In this document: one piece after another, positions 56,818 through 64,000 of the stretch | How the letters are laid out: every line of letters starts with the position of its first letter | How positions within the stretch are numbered: the first letter of the stretch is position 1 | DNA from: Thermohalobaculum sp951813525 | GTDB lineage: Bacteria; Pseudomonadota; Alphaproteobacteria; Rhodobacterales; Rhodobacteraceae | Direction of reading: 5' to 3' | DNA length: 64,000 nt | Assembly (NCBI GenBank): GCA_951813525.2 | Contig: CATOTJ020000003.1 | Location: 1,116,001 to 1,180,000 of the forward strand | The notes under the pieces: model-generated | Seen by the model: the letters and a program-made list of their open reading frames with translations, nothing else | Told to the model about the DNA's origin: nothing | Database searches by the model: none | Program-made: the position numbers and the translations under genes

Positions 56818-57585
56818 GTGTTGCCCGTCCTTGTCATCAACCGCGACCGCGACCGCGAGCGGTGGGACCGGACACTGGCTGCCTGCCGGGCACAAGGGGC
56901 CCAGCCGGAACGCGTTCCGGCGGTCGATGCACATGACCCTGAGTTCACGCTGGGCGCCGATGCCGATCTGATCGTCGACCATTTCTGGGGGCGTGATACG
57001 ATTAAGCCGGGCGCTGTCGGTTGTTTTCTGAGCCATCGTAAAGCCTGGCAAAGGGTCATCGACAGGGGTTGGCCTGCCGCGCTGATATTAGAGGATGATG
57101 CCGATCTTGTCCGGCCCCCGGCAGAGTTGACGGATTTCCTCGATGGGGGGTTTGACCTGATCTTCGTCAATGACCGCTTGGCCGATTGGGCCGTTGCGGT
57201 GGATGACACCGGAGCAACGCCGTTGCCCGGTGTTGCCGCCCGCGTCGCCGAGGCCGGTGGGCCAAAACAACTGGGCGTGCGCCGCGCGCCCGGCGCTGAC
57301 GCCTATATCGTTACCGCTGTCGGGGCCGCGCAGCTGCTGGCGCAGACCAGGACACTGGGCATCGTCTGCGGTGTCGACTGGGCGATGGTCTGGTTATCAT
57401 TGGGCGGCGGGATACCGCGCCGGGGGATCGAGGAATTGGAGACCCTGGCCAGCCTGTTGTCCCCCACGGCGCGCCCGATTCGGGCCGGAATTCTGTCCGA
57501 ACCGGCCGCAAAACTGCGTGGCGGCCCGAGCGTGTTGAAGCATTCGGTCGAGGTGCCGATCCGGGCGCTGGTGCAGAAGGCGTGA
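56818..57585 (+). CDS. glycosyltransferase family 25 protein
   Basis: A 255-residue GT25 enzyme, a family that adds sugars to lipooligosaccharide. Landmarks are LVINRDRDRERW at the start, VGCFLSHRKAWQRVIDRGW and the acidic metal-binding LILEDDADL with nearby FDLIFVND. The GTG start is four bases after the hisE stop, so it is probably the last gene of the his transcript. The role in the envelope is inferred from the family; the acceptor is unknown. Confidence 0.85.
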   Translation: MLPVLVINRDRDRERWDRTLAACRAQGAQPERVPAVDAHDPEFTLGADADLIVDHFWGRDTIKPGAVGCFLSHRKAWQRVIDRGWPAALILEDDADLVRPPAELTDFLDGGFDLIFVNDRLADWAVAVDDTGATPLPGVAARVAEAGGPKQLGVRRAPGADAYIVTAVGAAQLLAQTRTLGIVCGVDWAMVWLSLGGGIPRRGIEELETLASLLSPTARPIRAGILSEPAAKLRGGPSVLKHSVEVPIRALVQKA

Positions 57586-57614
57586 AATTCGGGCAGGGCG
57601 GGGCGCGTGATGCG

Positions 57615-58316
57615 CTAGCCCGGAAGACCCAGCCGCTCCTGAAGGGCCAATAGGGCCTGATCAGTACCATCGCGCCAGTCGGCCTTCAGCGACACGCACA
57701 GCACGGCCTCGCTTTTCAGAACCGGCGGGTCGTTCAGGGTCTTGAGGTGATTGGCCCGCAGGGTTGCCCCGGATGATGTGATGTCTGCGATGACCTCGGC
57801 CGCCAGGTTCTTGGGCGCAGCTTCCGTCGCGCCCTGGCTGTCGACCAAGCGGTAATCCGCAACCCCGTGCTCGCGGAAATAGCTGCGGACCAGATTGTGA
57901 TACTTGGTTGCGACGCGCAGCGAATGGCCATAACGGCGGCGGACCTGTTCGGCGACCTCGTCCAGATCGTGCATGGTTTCGACATCGACCCAGGCAGCCG
58001 GAACGGCGACGATCAGATCGGCAAAGCCGAACCCCATTTCGGCGATCATCCGCACTTGCAGGGCATGGTCCGGCAGGCGTTCGTGGATCAGATCGCGTCC
58101 GGTGACGCCCAGATGGATGCGCCCGGCGGCCAATTCGCGCGGCACTTCACCCGCTGACAGCATAACGACGTCCAGACCGTCAAACCCATCGGCCCGGGCC
58201 GAGTATTCGCGGTCATCGCCATCGCGGCGGATGGTAATACCGCGCTCCGCGAACCAGTCGATGGTATCGGATTGCAGCCGCCCCTTGGAAGGCAGGCCCA
58301 GGGTCAATCTGGTCAT
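57615..58316 (-). CDS. hisG: ATP phosphoribosyltransferase, catalytic subunit (short form)
   Basis: A 233-residue enzyme that commits ATP and PRPP to histidine synthesis. The short form lacks the C-terminal ACT-like regulatory domain and works with HisZ, which is encoded just upstream with a four-base overlap. Family features are GLPSKGRLQSDTI, IHLGVTGRDLI and the PRPP-loop-like ITSSGATLRANHLK. Confidence 0.96.
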   Translation of the reverse strand: MTRLTLGLPSKGRLQSDTIDWFAERGITIRRDGDDREYSARADGFDGLDVVMLSAGEVPRELAAGRIHLGVTGRDLIHERLPDHALQVRMIAEMGFGFADLIVAVPAAWVDVETMHDLDEVAEQVRRRYGHSLRVATKYHNLVRSYFREHGVADYRLVDSQGATEAAPKNLAAEVIADITSSGATLRANHLKTLNDPPVLKSEAVLCVSLKADWRDGTDQALLALQERLGLPG

Positions 58317-59449
58317 CGCCGGGCCTCCAGCACGGCCTCGGGCCGGATCATTCCGCCGACAGCCGGAACCGGTTCGTCTGCGCCCAGCCGAACTGTCAGC
58401 GCATCATAACGCCCGCCGCCGGACAGCGGCGGATGATCGCCATCGCCCGAGCGGCGCATCTCGAAGACGAAACCGTCATAATATTCCAGATTACGGCCAA
58501 AGGTCGCGTCAAAGGTCAGGTCGTCCAGCGGAATGCCTTCTGCCTCGATCGCCGCCAATCGGCGTTCATAGCGTCCGATGGCGTCTGACAAATCGATCTC
58601 TGCCGCTTCGGACAACCCGGTCAAGCGGGCGGCGACCTGGTTTGCCGGACCTTTCACGGACAGAAGATCTGCGATCAACGCCGCGTCGGCGGCAGGCATG
58701 GGCGGCTCTTCAGCCTCGGCGATCAAAGCCGCGGTGCGGGCTGCGATGTCTGCGGCATCGCGCAGGCCAAGCGGTTCACCGGCATTTTCCATAAGATCGC
58801 CGATGGCGTTGTCATCGCCTGCCGTCGCCAACAGCGCTTTGCGGCCCGGCGAAGGATGCGCCGGGGTTTGCGCCCGCGTCAGCAACGCCTGGAACCGCGC
58901 CGGGCGCCAGAAATGGCGGCGCAGCGCCGCGCGGCGGCGGGCAGGCATGTCGAGCGCATCGAGCAGCGCGAAGGGGATCGAAAGATCCCCGATGGTCGCC
59001 TGCGGCCGCCCGATGCCCAGCGCGGCCAGCGCCCGGTGCAGCAGGACAAAGACGGCGGCATCAGCGGCGGCGGCATCGGCGTCGCCGAAACGCTCGATCC
59101 CGGCCTGGGTATACTCGACAGGCCGCTGCTGACCCTGCGGCTGGCTGCGAAAGACCGGGCCCTGATAGCTGTAGGCCGCGTTTTGATCCCAGCCGCGGTC
59201 GGCATGGGCCTGCGCGACGGGAACCGTAAAGTCCGGCCGCAGGACCAGTTCGTTGCCGCGGCCGAGATCGGGAAAGATGAAGGCGCGGGGTCGCAGTTCT
59301 TCGCCATAGACATCGATCAACGTGTCGGCACGAAAGAGGTAGGGCGGCGATAACGATTCGTATCGCGCACCGCCGAAAAGCCCGGCCAGCAAGGCCAGCG
59401 CATCGTTCAGGTCGGCCTGGGCCGAGCCGGTGCGGGGACGTCCCAACAT
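58313..59449 (-). CDS. hisZ: ATP phosphoribosyltransferase regulatory subunit
   Basis: A 378-residue class II synthetase-like protein that lacks tRNA charging and activates short HisG. It keeps the catalytic-fold segments LVLRPDFTVPVAQAHA, YSYQGPVFRSQPQG and an ending SGGGRYDALTVRLG, but lacks the anticodon-binding domain of HisS. It is placed directly after hisS (gap three bases) and overlaps hisG by four. The hisS-hisZ-hisG order is a common alphaproteobacterial arrangement. Confidence 0.95.
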   Translation of the reverse strand: MLGRPRTGSAQADLNDALALLAGLFGGARYESLSPPYLFRADTLIDVYGEELRPRAFIFPDLGRGNELVLRPDFTVPVAQAHADRGWDQNAAYSYQGPVFRSQPQGQQRPVEYTQAGIERFGDADAAAADAAVFVLLHRALAALGIGRPQATIGDLSIPFALLDALDMPARRRAALRRHFWRPARFQALLTRAQTPAHPSPGRKALLATAGDDNAIGDLMENAGEPLGLRDAADIAARTAALIAEAEEPPMPAADAALIADLLSVKGPANQVAARLTGLSEAAEIDLSDAIGRYERRLAAIEAEGIPLDDLTFDATFGRNLEYYDGFVFEMRRSGDGDHPPLSGGGRYDALTVRLGADEPVPAVGGMIRPEAVLEARR

Positions 59450-59452
59450 CCT

Positions 59453-60943
59453 TTAGCCCGCCCGGGCCAGCATCTTGCGTATCTCGGCCACAAGATCGGC
59501 ACGCGGCACATTGATCTGTGCAGGCTGCGCCTTCCATTCCTCGTTCGTTTCGATCTCGGCGGCCAGCCGGGCGCCGAGTGCGAGGTCTTTCAGGGTGACG
59601 ACGCCTTCCTCGCGCTCGTTCGAGCCTTCGATCACGGCGATGGGGGACGACCTGCGGTCGGCATATTTCAACTGGCGCGCCATGTTACCGCCGCCCAGGA
59701 AAACCTCCGCCCGGATCCCGGCATTGCGAAGCTCGGCGCACATGGTCTGATAGGCGGCCATTTCCGATCGGTCCATGGCGACGATGACGACCGGGCCTGC
59801 TTCGGCCTTGGCGTCGGACACCGCCGAAAGCGCCGCCAACAGCCGGTCGACGCCGATCGAGATGCCGGTTGCAGGCACCGCCTCGCCGGTGAAGCGCTTG
59901 ACCAGATCATCGTAACGTCCGCCACCTGCGACCGACCCGAACTGGCGGCGTTGGCCGTCTTCGTCCGTAATCTCGAAGGTCAGCTCGGCCTCGTAGACCG
60001 GGCCGGTGTAATAGCCGAGGCCGCGGACGACCGACGGGTCGACAATCGTGCGGGCGGCGTAGCCCTGCGCTTCGACAAGCTCACCGATGGTTTCCAATTC
60101 GCCAACGCCGTCGATCCCGGTGGCCGAGGCAGCGACCAGTTCGCGCAATCGTGCGCACGTCTCGGCGGCAGTCGTGCGCCCGGCAGAGACAAAGCCCATG
60201 ACGATATCGGACTGCTCTGCGGACAGACCGGCGCCGTGCGTGAAATCGCCGCTTTCGTCTTTGCGGCCCGGGCCCAGCAATGCCCTGACGCCGTCCTCGC
60301 CCAATCGGTCCAGTTTGTCGATGGCGCGCAGAACTGTGCCCCTTGCCGCCGTCTGGGCATCGGGATCGGCGGGGTCGAGAACACCGATCACCTCCATCAC
60401 CCCGTTCAGGACTTTGCGGTTGTTCACCCGGATCACATAGTCGCCGCGTTCGATCCCGACGGTTTCCAGCGCATCGGCCAGCATCATGCAAATCTCGGCA
60501 TCCGCCGCGACATGGGGTGTGCCGACCGTGTCTGCATCGCATTGATAGAATTGACGGAACCTGCCTGGCCCCGGCTTTTCGTTGCGCCAGACTGGGCCGA
60601 CAGCATACCGGCGATAGGGTTGCGGCAGGTCAACGCGGTGCTGGGCAAAGACCCGCGCCAGCGGTGCCGTCAGATCATACCGCAGCGCCAGCCAGGTCTC
60701 GTCCTCGTCCTGCCAGCCAAAGACCCCTTCATTCGGGCGGTCCACGTCCGGCAGAAACTTGCCCAATGCCTCGACCGTTTCGACCGCCGAGGATTCCAGC
60801 GGATCGAAGCCATAGGCGTGATAAACCTCGCAGATCGAACGCAACATTTCATTGCGGCGTATGACTTCCGCCCCGAAATAGTCACGGAACCCGCGCGGTG
60901 TTACCGCCTTGGGCCGTGGTTGCTTTTTCTGCTTCTTGGCCAT
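59453..60943 (-). CDS. hisS: histidine-tRNA ligase
   Basis: A 496-residue class II aminoacyl-tRNA synthetase. Class motifs are visible: LALRYDLTAPLARVFAQH, motif 2 GPGRFRQFYQCDADTVG, the histidine-specific VRGLGYYTGPVYEAEL and motif 3 GISIGVDRLLAAL. A C-terminal anticodon-binding domain (about residues 390-490) is present. I start at the ATG giving MAKKQKKQP; the few codons upstream are not required. Longer than some HisS because of internal extension near residues 170-250. Confidence 0.95.
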   Translation of the reverse strand: MAKKQKKQPRPKAVTPRGFRDYFGAEVIRRNEMLRSICEVYHAYGFDPLESSAVETVEALGKFLPDVDRPNEGVFGWQDEDETWLALRYDLTAPLARVFAQHRVDLPQPYRRYAVGPVWRNEKPGPGRFRQFYQCDADTVGTPHVAADAEICMMLADALETVGIERGDYVIRVNNRKVLNGVMEVIGVLDPADPDAQTAARGTVLRAIDKLDRLGEDGVRALLGPGRKDESGDFTHGAGLSAEQSDIVMGFVSAGRTTAAETCARLRELVAASATGIDGVGELETIGELVEAQGYAARTIVDPSVVRGLGYYTGPVYEAELTFEITDEDGQRRQFGSVAGGGRYDDLVKRFTGEAVPATGISIGVDRLLAALSAVSDAKAEAGPVVIVAMDRSEMAAYQTMCAELRNAGIRAEVFLGGGNMARQLKYADRRSSPIAVIEGSNEREEGVVTLKDLALGARLAAEIETNEEWKAQPAQINVPRADLVAEIRKMLARAG

Positions 60944-61016
60944 GGTCGGACCGGGTGCCTCCACTCAGCGAGCGCACTCCCTAGCCAAAACCATGCAAAC
61001 GGGCAATCCCCTGCCC

Positions 61017-61823
61017 TCAGCCGGAAAGGACATAGACGTCATCGACGCCCAGCGCCTCGATCCGGCGATAACCTTTGCGGGCCATCAGTTCGGGGATCTC
61101 GTTGCCTGCGGAATTGTTTTCAATTGTCCAGGCCGTGATGCGGTAGCGATCGAACGGGAACGCCGTCAGGATCGACATTTCGCCGCCTTCGACGTCCAGC
61201 GAGATGAAGTCGACTTCGACAAGGCCGCGATCGTCCAAAATCTGTGGCAATGTCGTGATCGGCACGCTGATCAGATCGCCCTTGTGCCGCGGGTCGGCCT
61301 CGACCCGTTTGCGCATGTCGGGCGCATAGCTGTCGGTCAATCCCGACATCTGCGTATAGCCTTCCTGGACATCCAGAAATTCGGCGACGCCGTCGCGGTC
61401 GGCAACAGCGACTTGCAGACATTCGGCCCGGCGGAACCCTGCTGCCTTGGCGTACTGCGTCGGCGACGGTTCCACCAGAACCCCGGACCAGCCGCGAAAA
61501 ACCTCGAAAAACAGACAGTTCGACCCTGTGGCGCCGTCAAACCCGCCGATTTCCAGAAAGGTGCCACCGCGTTTGCCGTGAAAGACGTCGCGATCCAGAT
61601 AACGATCCTGACCCGATTGGCTGAAAAAGACATGGTGCAGGTCCAGCGCGCGTTCCAGATTCCAGATCCGCTGATTGATCTGACCACGGGCGCGGGCGTT
61701 GGTGACCGACGCCAGCATTTCCTGCAACGCGCCCAGCGACTGCGCCAGATCATTCCTGGCCGCTGTCAGACGCTCGGATGACCGGTCAAATATTTCCTGC
61801 GGTGTCTTTCCGGCTTCGCTCAT
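61017..61823 (-). CDS. FkbM-family methyltransferase
   Basis: A 268-residue SAM-dependent methyltransferase. After a helical N-terminus (about residues 1-60), the cofactor region has GGTFLEIGGFDGATGSNCL and the second motif VDFISLDVEGGEMSIL. FkbM relatives O-methylate polyketides or surface sugars. It lies beside a GT25 enzyme only a few genes away, so a glycan substrate is plausible but unproven. It is 11 bases downstream of yqeY. Confidence 0.88.
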   Translation of the reverse strand: MSEAGKTPQEIFDRSSERLTAARNDLAQSLGALQEMLASVTNARARGQINQRIWNLERALDLHHVFFSQSGQDRYLDRDVFHGKRGGTFLEIGGFDGATGSNCLFFEVFRGWSGVLVEPSPTQYAKAAGFRRAECLQVAVADRDGVAEFLDVQEGYTQMSGLTDSYAPDMRKRVEADPRHKGDLISVPITTLPQILDDRGLVEVDFISLDVEGGEMSILTAFPFDRYRITAWTIENNSAGNEIPELMARKGYRRIEALGVDDVYVLSG

Positions 61824-61834
61824 CGCTGGGATGC

Positions 61835-62302
61835 CTACCCCAGCATGGCTTTGATCCGCCCGCCCACAGCGCCGAAATCCATCCGACCGGCATACTTGCC
61901 CTTGAGCGCGCCCATGACTTTACCCATGTCGCGGATCGAAGCGGCACCGGTATCGCGGATCGCATCGGCAATCGCGCGCTCGACCTCTTCCTTACCGAGC
62001 GGTTTGGGCAGGAAATCGCGGATCACGCCTTGTTCTGCGCGCTCACGCTCGGCCAGTTCCATCCGACCTGCCTCTTCATAGGCAACAGCGGATTCCTCGC
62101 GCTGTTTGACCATTTTGGCAAAGAGGTTTGTGATTTCATCCGGCGACAGCGTGTCGTCGCCTTCCGCGGTGCGCCGGGCGATGTCCTGATCTTTGAGTGC
62201 CGCCGACATCAGCCGCAGCGTCGACAGCCGCAACTCTTCCTTGGCACGCATGGCATCCTTGATGGCGCCTTGCAGCCGTTCACGAACGTTGATTGCACCC
62301 AT
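61835..62302 (-). CDS. yqeY: GatB/YqeY-domain protein
   Basis: A 155-residue helical protein of the YqeY family, related to the tRNA-binding tail of GatB. It shows RLQGAIKDAMRAKEELRLSTLRL-type start (about residues 8-30), KMVKQREESAVAYEEAGR and the C-terminal QYA/MGKVMGALKGKYAGRMDFG. The start is the ATG giving MGAINV. Divergent from carA over about 220 bases, a neighbourhood common in this class. Its exact role in tRNA amidation is not settled. Confidence 0.93.
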   Translation of the reverse strand: MGAINVRERLQGAIKDAMRAKEELRLSTLRLMSAALKDQDIARRTAEGDDTLSPDEITNLFAKMVKQREESAVAYEEAGRMELAERERAEQGVIRDFLPKPLGKEEVERAIADAIRDTGAASIRDMGKVMGALKGKYAGRMDFGAVGGRIKAMLG

Positions 62303-62405
62303 GTCCCACCGCGTTGTTCGGCAACCGAACGGCGACCCTAGCACAGCATTCTTCCCCGCGGCAATGAGTCGGAAGATCCATAACTATTTGAAATAAAGGG
62401 ATAAA

Positions 62406-62411
62406 TATAAT
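62406..62411 (+). promoter_or_regulatory. possible -10 element for carA
   Basis: A perfect TATAAT lies in an A/T-rich patch (about 62378-62413) of the yqeY-carA gap. No strong -35 sits at the right distance. Support is composition and position only. Confidence 0.35.
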
Positions 62412-62523
62412 TTCTGCCGTCTCTTGACCGGTGTTCTGGTGCCGAATAGGTTGCGCCGGGTCTTGTCCGCGGATCACGCCGCCGCCGGGCCCGGAACACC
62501 GATTGGCTCATGCAGGACGTACC

Positions 62524-63708
62524 ATGACAACCCAAGCCCGCACCGCGTTGACAGCCGGGAATTCGGCCGCCGGAAACCTGACCGCCTGTTTGGCGCTGGC
62601 CGATGGAACGATCCTGCGCGGGCATGGCTTTGGCGCCGAAGGCGTTGTCGTGGGCGAGTTGTGCTTTAACACTGCGATGACCGGGTATCAGGAAATCATG
62701 ACCGACCCGTCCTATGCCGGGCAGGTTGTGACGTTTACGTTTCCGCATATCGGAAATGTCGGAACGAACGCCGAGGACGACGAAACGGCAGATCCGGTTG
62801 CACGCGGCATGGTCGTCAAGTGGTCGGTCACCGATCCTGTCAATTGGCGCTCGACCCAACATCTTTCAGGCTGGATGCGCCGCCACAACCGGGTCGGAAT
62901 TTCGGGCATCGATACCAGACGCCTGACCCGCCTGATCCGCGACAAGGGAATGCCTCATATCGCCTTGGCCCATTCGGCGGATGGTGTTTTTGATGTGGAA
63001 GACCTGGTCGAAAAGGCCCGGGCTTTTCCATCGATCGACGGAACGGATATGGCGCGCGAGGTTACGTGCGCGCAGTCCTATCGCTGGGACGAGATGCGCT
63101 GGGCCTGGCCGGATGGTTTCGCCCGTCAGACCGCAGCGCGCCACAAAGTCGTTGCTGTCGATTTCGGGGCCAAGCGCACGATCCTGCGCTGTCTGGCGAC
63201 CGCTGGTTGCGATGTCACGGTCATGCCTGCAACCGCGACGGCGGAACAGGTTTTGGCCCATGATCCCGACGGCGTTTTTCTGTCGAACGGCCCCGGCGAT
63301 CCGGCGGCAACCGGCGAATACGCCGTGCCGATGATCAAAAGCGTGATCGCGGCGGGTAAGCCGGTATTCGGCATTTGCCTTGGCCATCAGATGCTTGCTT
63401 TGGCGCTGGGCGGCCAGACCAAGAAGATGGCGACCGGACATCACGGTGCCAACCATCCGGTCAAGGATCTGGAAACCGGCAAGGTCGAAATCACGTCGAT
63501 GAACCATGGGTTTACGGTTGACGCAGACAGCCTGCCGGACGGTGTGATCGAAACCCATGTGTCGCTGTTTGACGGTACGAACTGCGGTCTGAGGGCCAAG
63601 GACCGCCCGATCTTCAGCGTGCAGTACCACCCGGAAGCAAGCCCGGGTCCGCAAGACAGCTTTTATTTGTTTGACCGGTTCGTTGCAGCGATGTCCGCGA
63701 ATTCCTGA
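62524..63708 (+). CDS. carA: carbamoyl-phosphate synthase small subunit
   Basis: The 394-residue glutaminase subunit that supplies ammonia for carbamoyl phosphate, used in arginine and pyrimidine synthesis. The N-terminal CPSase domain has LADGTILRGHGFGAEG and NTAMTGYQEIMTDPSYAGQ. The glutaminase domain has the nucleophile Cys285 in FGICLGHQML and the HPEASPGPQD triad part. The ATG follows CAGGACGTACC; the frame is open upstream. carB is not adjacent, so the genes are split here. Confidence 0.96.
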   Translation: MTTQARTALTAGNSAAGNLTACLALADGTILRGHGFGAEGVVVGELCFNTAMTGYQEIMTDPSYAGQVVTFTFPHIGNVGTNAEDDETADPVARGMVVKWSVTDPVNWRSTQHLSGWMRRHNRVGISGIDTRRLTRLIRDKGMPHIALAHSADGVFDVEDLVEKARAFPSIDGTDMAREVTCAQSYRWDEMRWAWPDGFARQTAARHKVVAVDFGAKRTILRCLATAGCDVTVMPATATAEQVLAHDPDGVFLSNGPGDPAATGEYAVPMIKSVIAAGKPVFGICLGHQMLALALGGQTKKMATGHHGANHPVKDLETGKVEITSMNHGFTVDADSLPDGVIETHVSLFDGTNCGLRAKDRPIFSVQYHPEASPGPQDSFYLFDRFVAAMSANS

Positions 63709-63734
63709 GCTTGTGTGACGGATGATACTGGCGC

Positions 63735-63755
63735 GGTCGTAAAATCTTTGCGACC
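63735..63755 (+). repeat. hairpin after carA
   Basis: GGTCGTAAA (63735) pairs with TTTGCGACC (63747), one G-U, around a three-base loop. No T-run follows, so it could terminate weakly or protect the transcript end. Confidence 0.45.
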
Positions 63756-63790
63756 ATAACGTCGCTTTGATTTGAACGAGGAGTATACAA

Positions 63791-64000
63791 ATGCGCAATT
63801 TTGTGATGGCCGCCGCAGCGGCTGCGATCTTTCTGACCGCGCCCACGATCGCCCACGCGTGCTCGGATAACGAATATTCAAGAGCGCTTGAACGGGTGAG
63901 TGACTATCTGAAGCAGAACCCGAACAAGCAGGCTGACGCGAACCAGAAATGGCAGCAGATCCGTTCGGGTTATGGCGGGAGCATTCCCGAGGGCCAGCGG
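63791..64000 (+). CDS. small exported protein, truncated by the window end
   Basis: Seventy codons are visible. The ATG follows ACGAGGAGTATACAA, and the leader MRNFVMAAAAAAIFLTAPTI runs to a likely cleavage after AHA. The mature start CSDNEYSRALERVSDYLKQ is charged and helical. No family recognised from this piece. Confidence 0.75.
   Translation, partial: MRNFVMAAAAAAIFLTAPTIAHACSDNEYSRALERVSDYLKQNPNKQADANQKWQQIRSGYGGSIPEGQR

Noticed and set aside
59951..61138. A 395-codon plus-strand frame over hisS
   Set aside because: Shadow of hisS; no signal, motif or ribosome-binding site.

Overview
The window reads as chromosomal DNA of a GC-rich alphaproteobacterium, most like the Rhodobacterales. 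The support is a Tim44-like gene beside an Smr gene, divergent from fxsA and secB; a short-form hisG paired with hisZ and placed with hisS; hslV and hslU near hisB and hisH; and a homoprotocatechuate/protocatechuate-type catabolic cluster. This assignment comes from gene content and order only; no rRNA gene is present. The single encoded tRNA is tRNA-Gly(GCC). One feature is not typical of that order as I know it: secD and secF are fused into one gene.

Layout. 1-6.9 kb: small exported proteins, a FemAB/GNAT-like acyltransferase, a type I secretion ATPase/adaptor pair, and a Tat-exported MlaC-like protein. 7-10.6 kb: yajC, the secDF fusion and a Mth938-like gene. 10.6-23.9 kb: LysE exporter, Fe-type superoxide dismutase with a clear terminator, LOG-family hydrolase, a large acidic disordered LysM protein, an Atm1-like ABC exporter, an RND efflux pair and a choline-kinase-like phosphotransferase.

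23.9-30.4 kb is accessory DNA. A complete IS66-type element (tnpA, tnpB, tnpC) abuts the 3' remnant of an IS21 istA gene. The tRNA-Gly follows, and then a 2.8 kb transposon bounded by perfect 22 bp terminal inverted repeats. Besides an IS1/ISNCY-like DDE transposase, that transposon carries a three-gene, translationally overlapping cassette (73-aa basic protein, Clp-fold SDH-type serine protease, 60-aa protein). The cassette diverges from a small exported protein across a promoter/operator with a perfect inverted repeat. This mobile protease cassette is my best candidate for an undescribed system. The transposon ends inside a zinc-ribbon gene whose full-length paralogue sits about 1.5 kb away.

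30.4-35 kb (minus strand): one tightly overlapping operon with a DMT-family transporter, a 2-hydroxyacid dehydrogenase, two SDR dehydrogenases, a zinc-ribbon/YkgJ-type cysteine-cluster protein and an ABM-domain enzyme. 35-45 kb: a YHS protein, hisH-hisB, hslV-membrane protein-hslU, an exported protein coupled to a UPF0178 gene, an amidohydrolase, smr and tim44-like, fxsA and secB. 45-51.6 kb: aromatic catabolism genes (alpha/beta hydrolase, BKACE, pcaB-like, hpaR, hpaE, a GNAT enzyme, hpaD). The divergent hpaR-hpaE gap holds palindromic and repeated candidate operators. 51.7-54.6 kb: DUF2147 and DUF4893 proteins and a SCO operon with two cysteine-containing periplasmic partners. 54.7-60.9 kb: hisA-(small membrane protein)-hisF-hisE-GT25, then hisS-hisZ-hisG on the other strand. 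61-64 kb: FkbM methyltransferase, YqeY, carA and a truncated exported protein at the window edge. Together the three his clusters encode HisA, B, E, F, G, H and Z plus HisS; hisI, hisC, hisD and a histidinol-phosphatase are not in the window.
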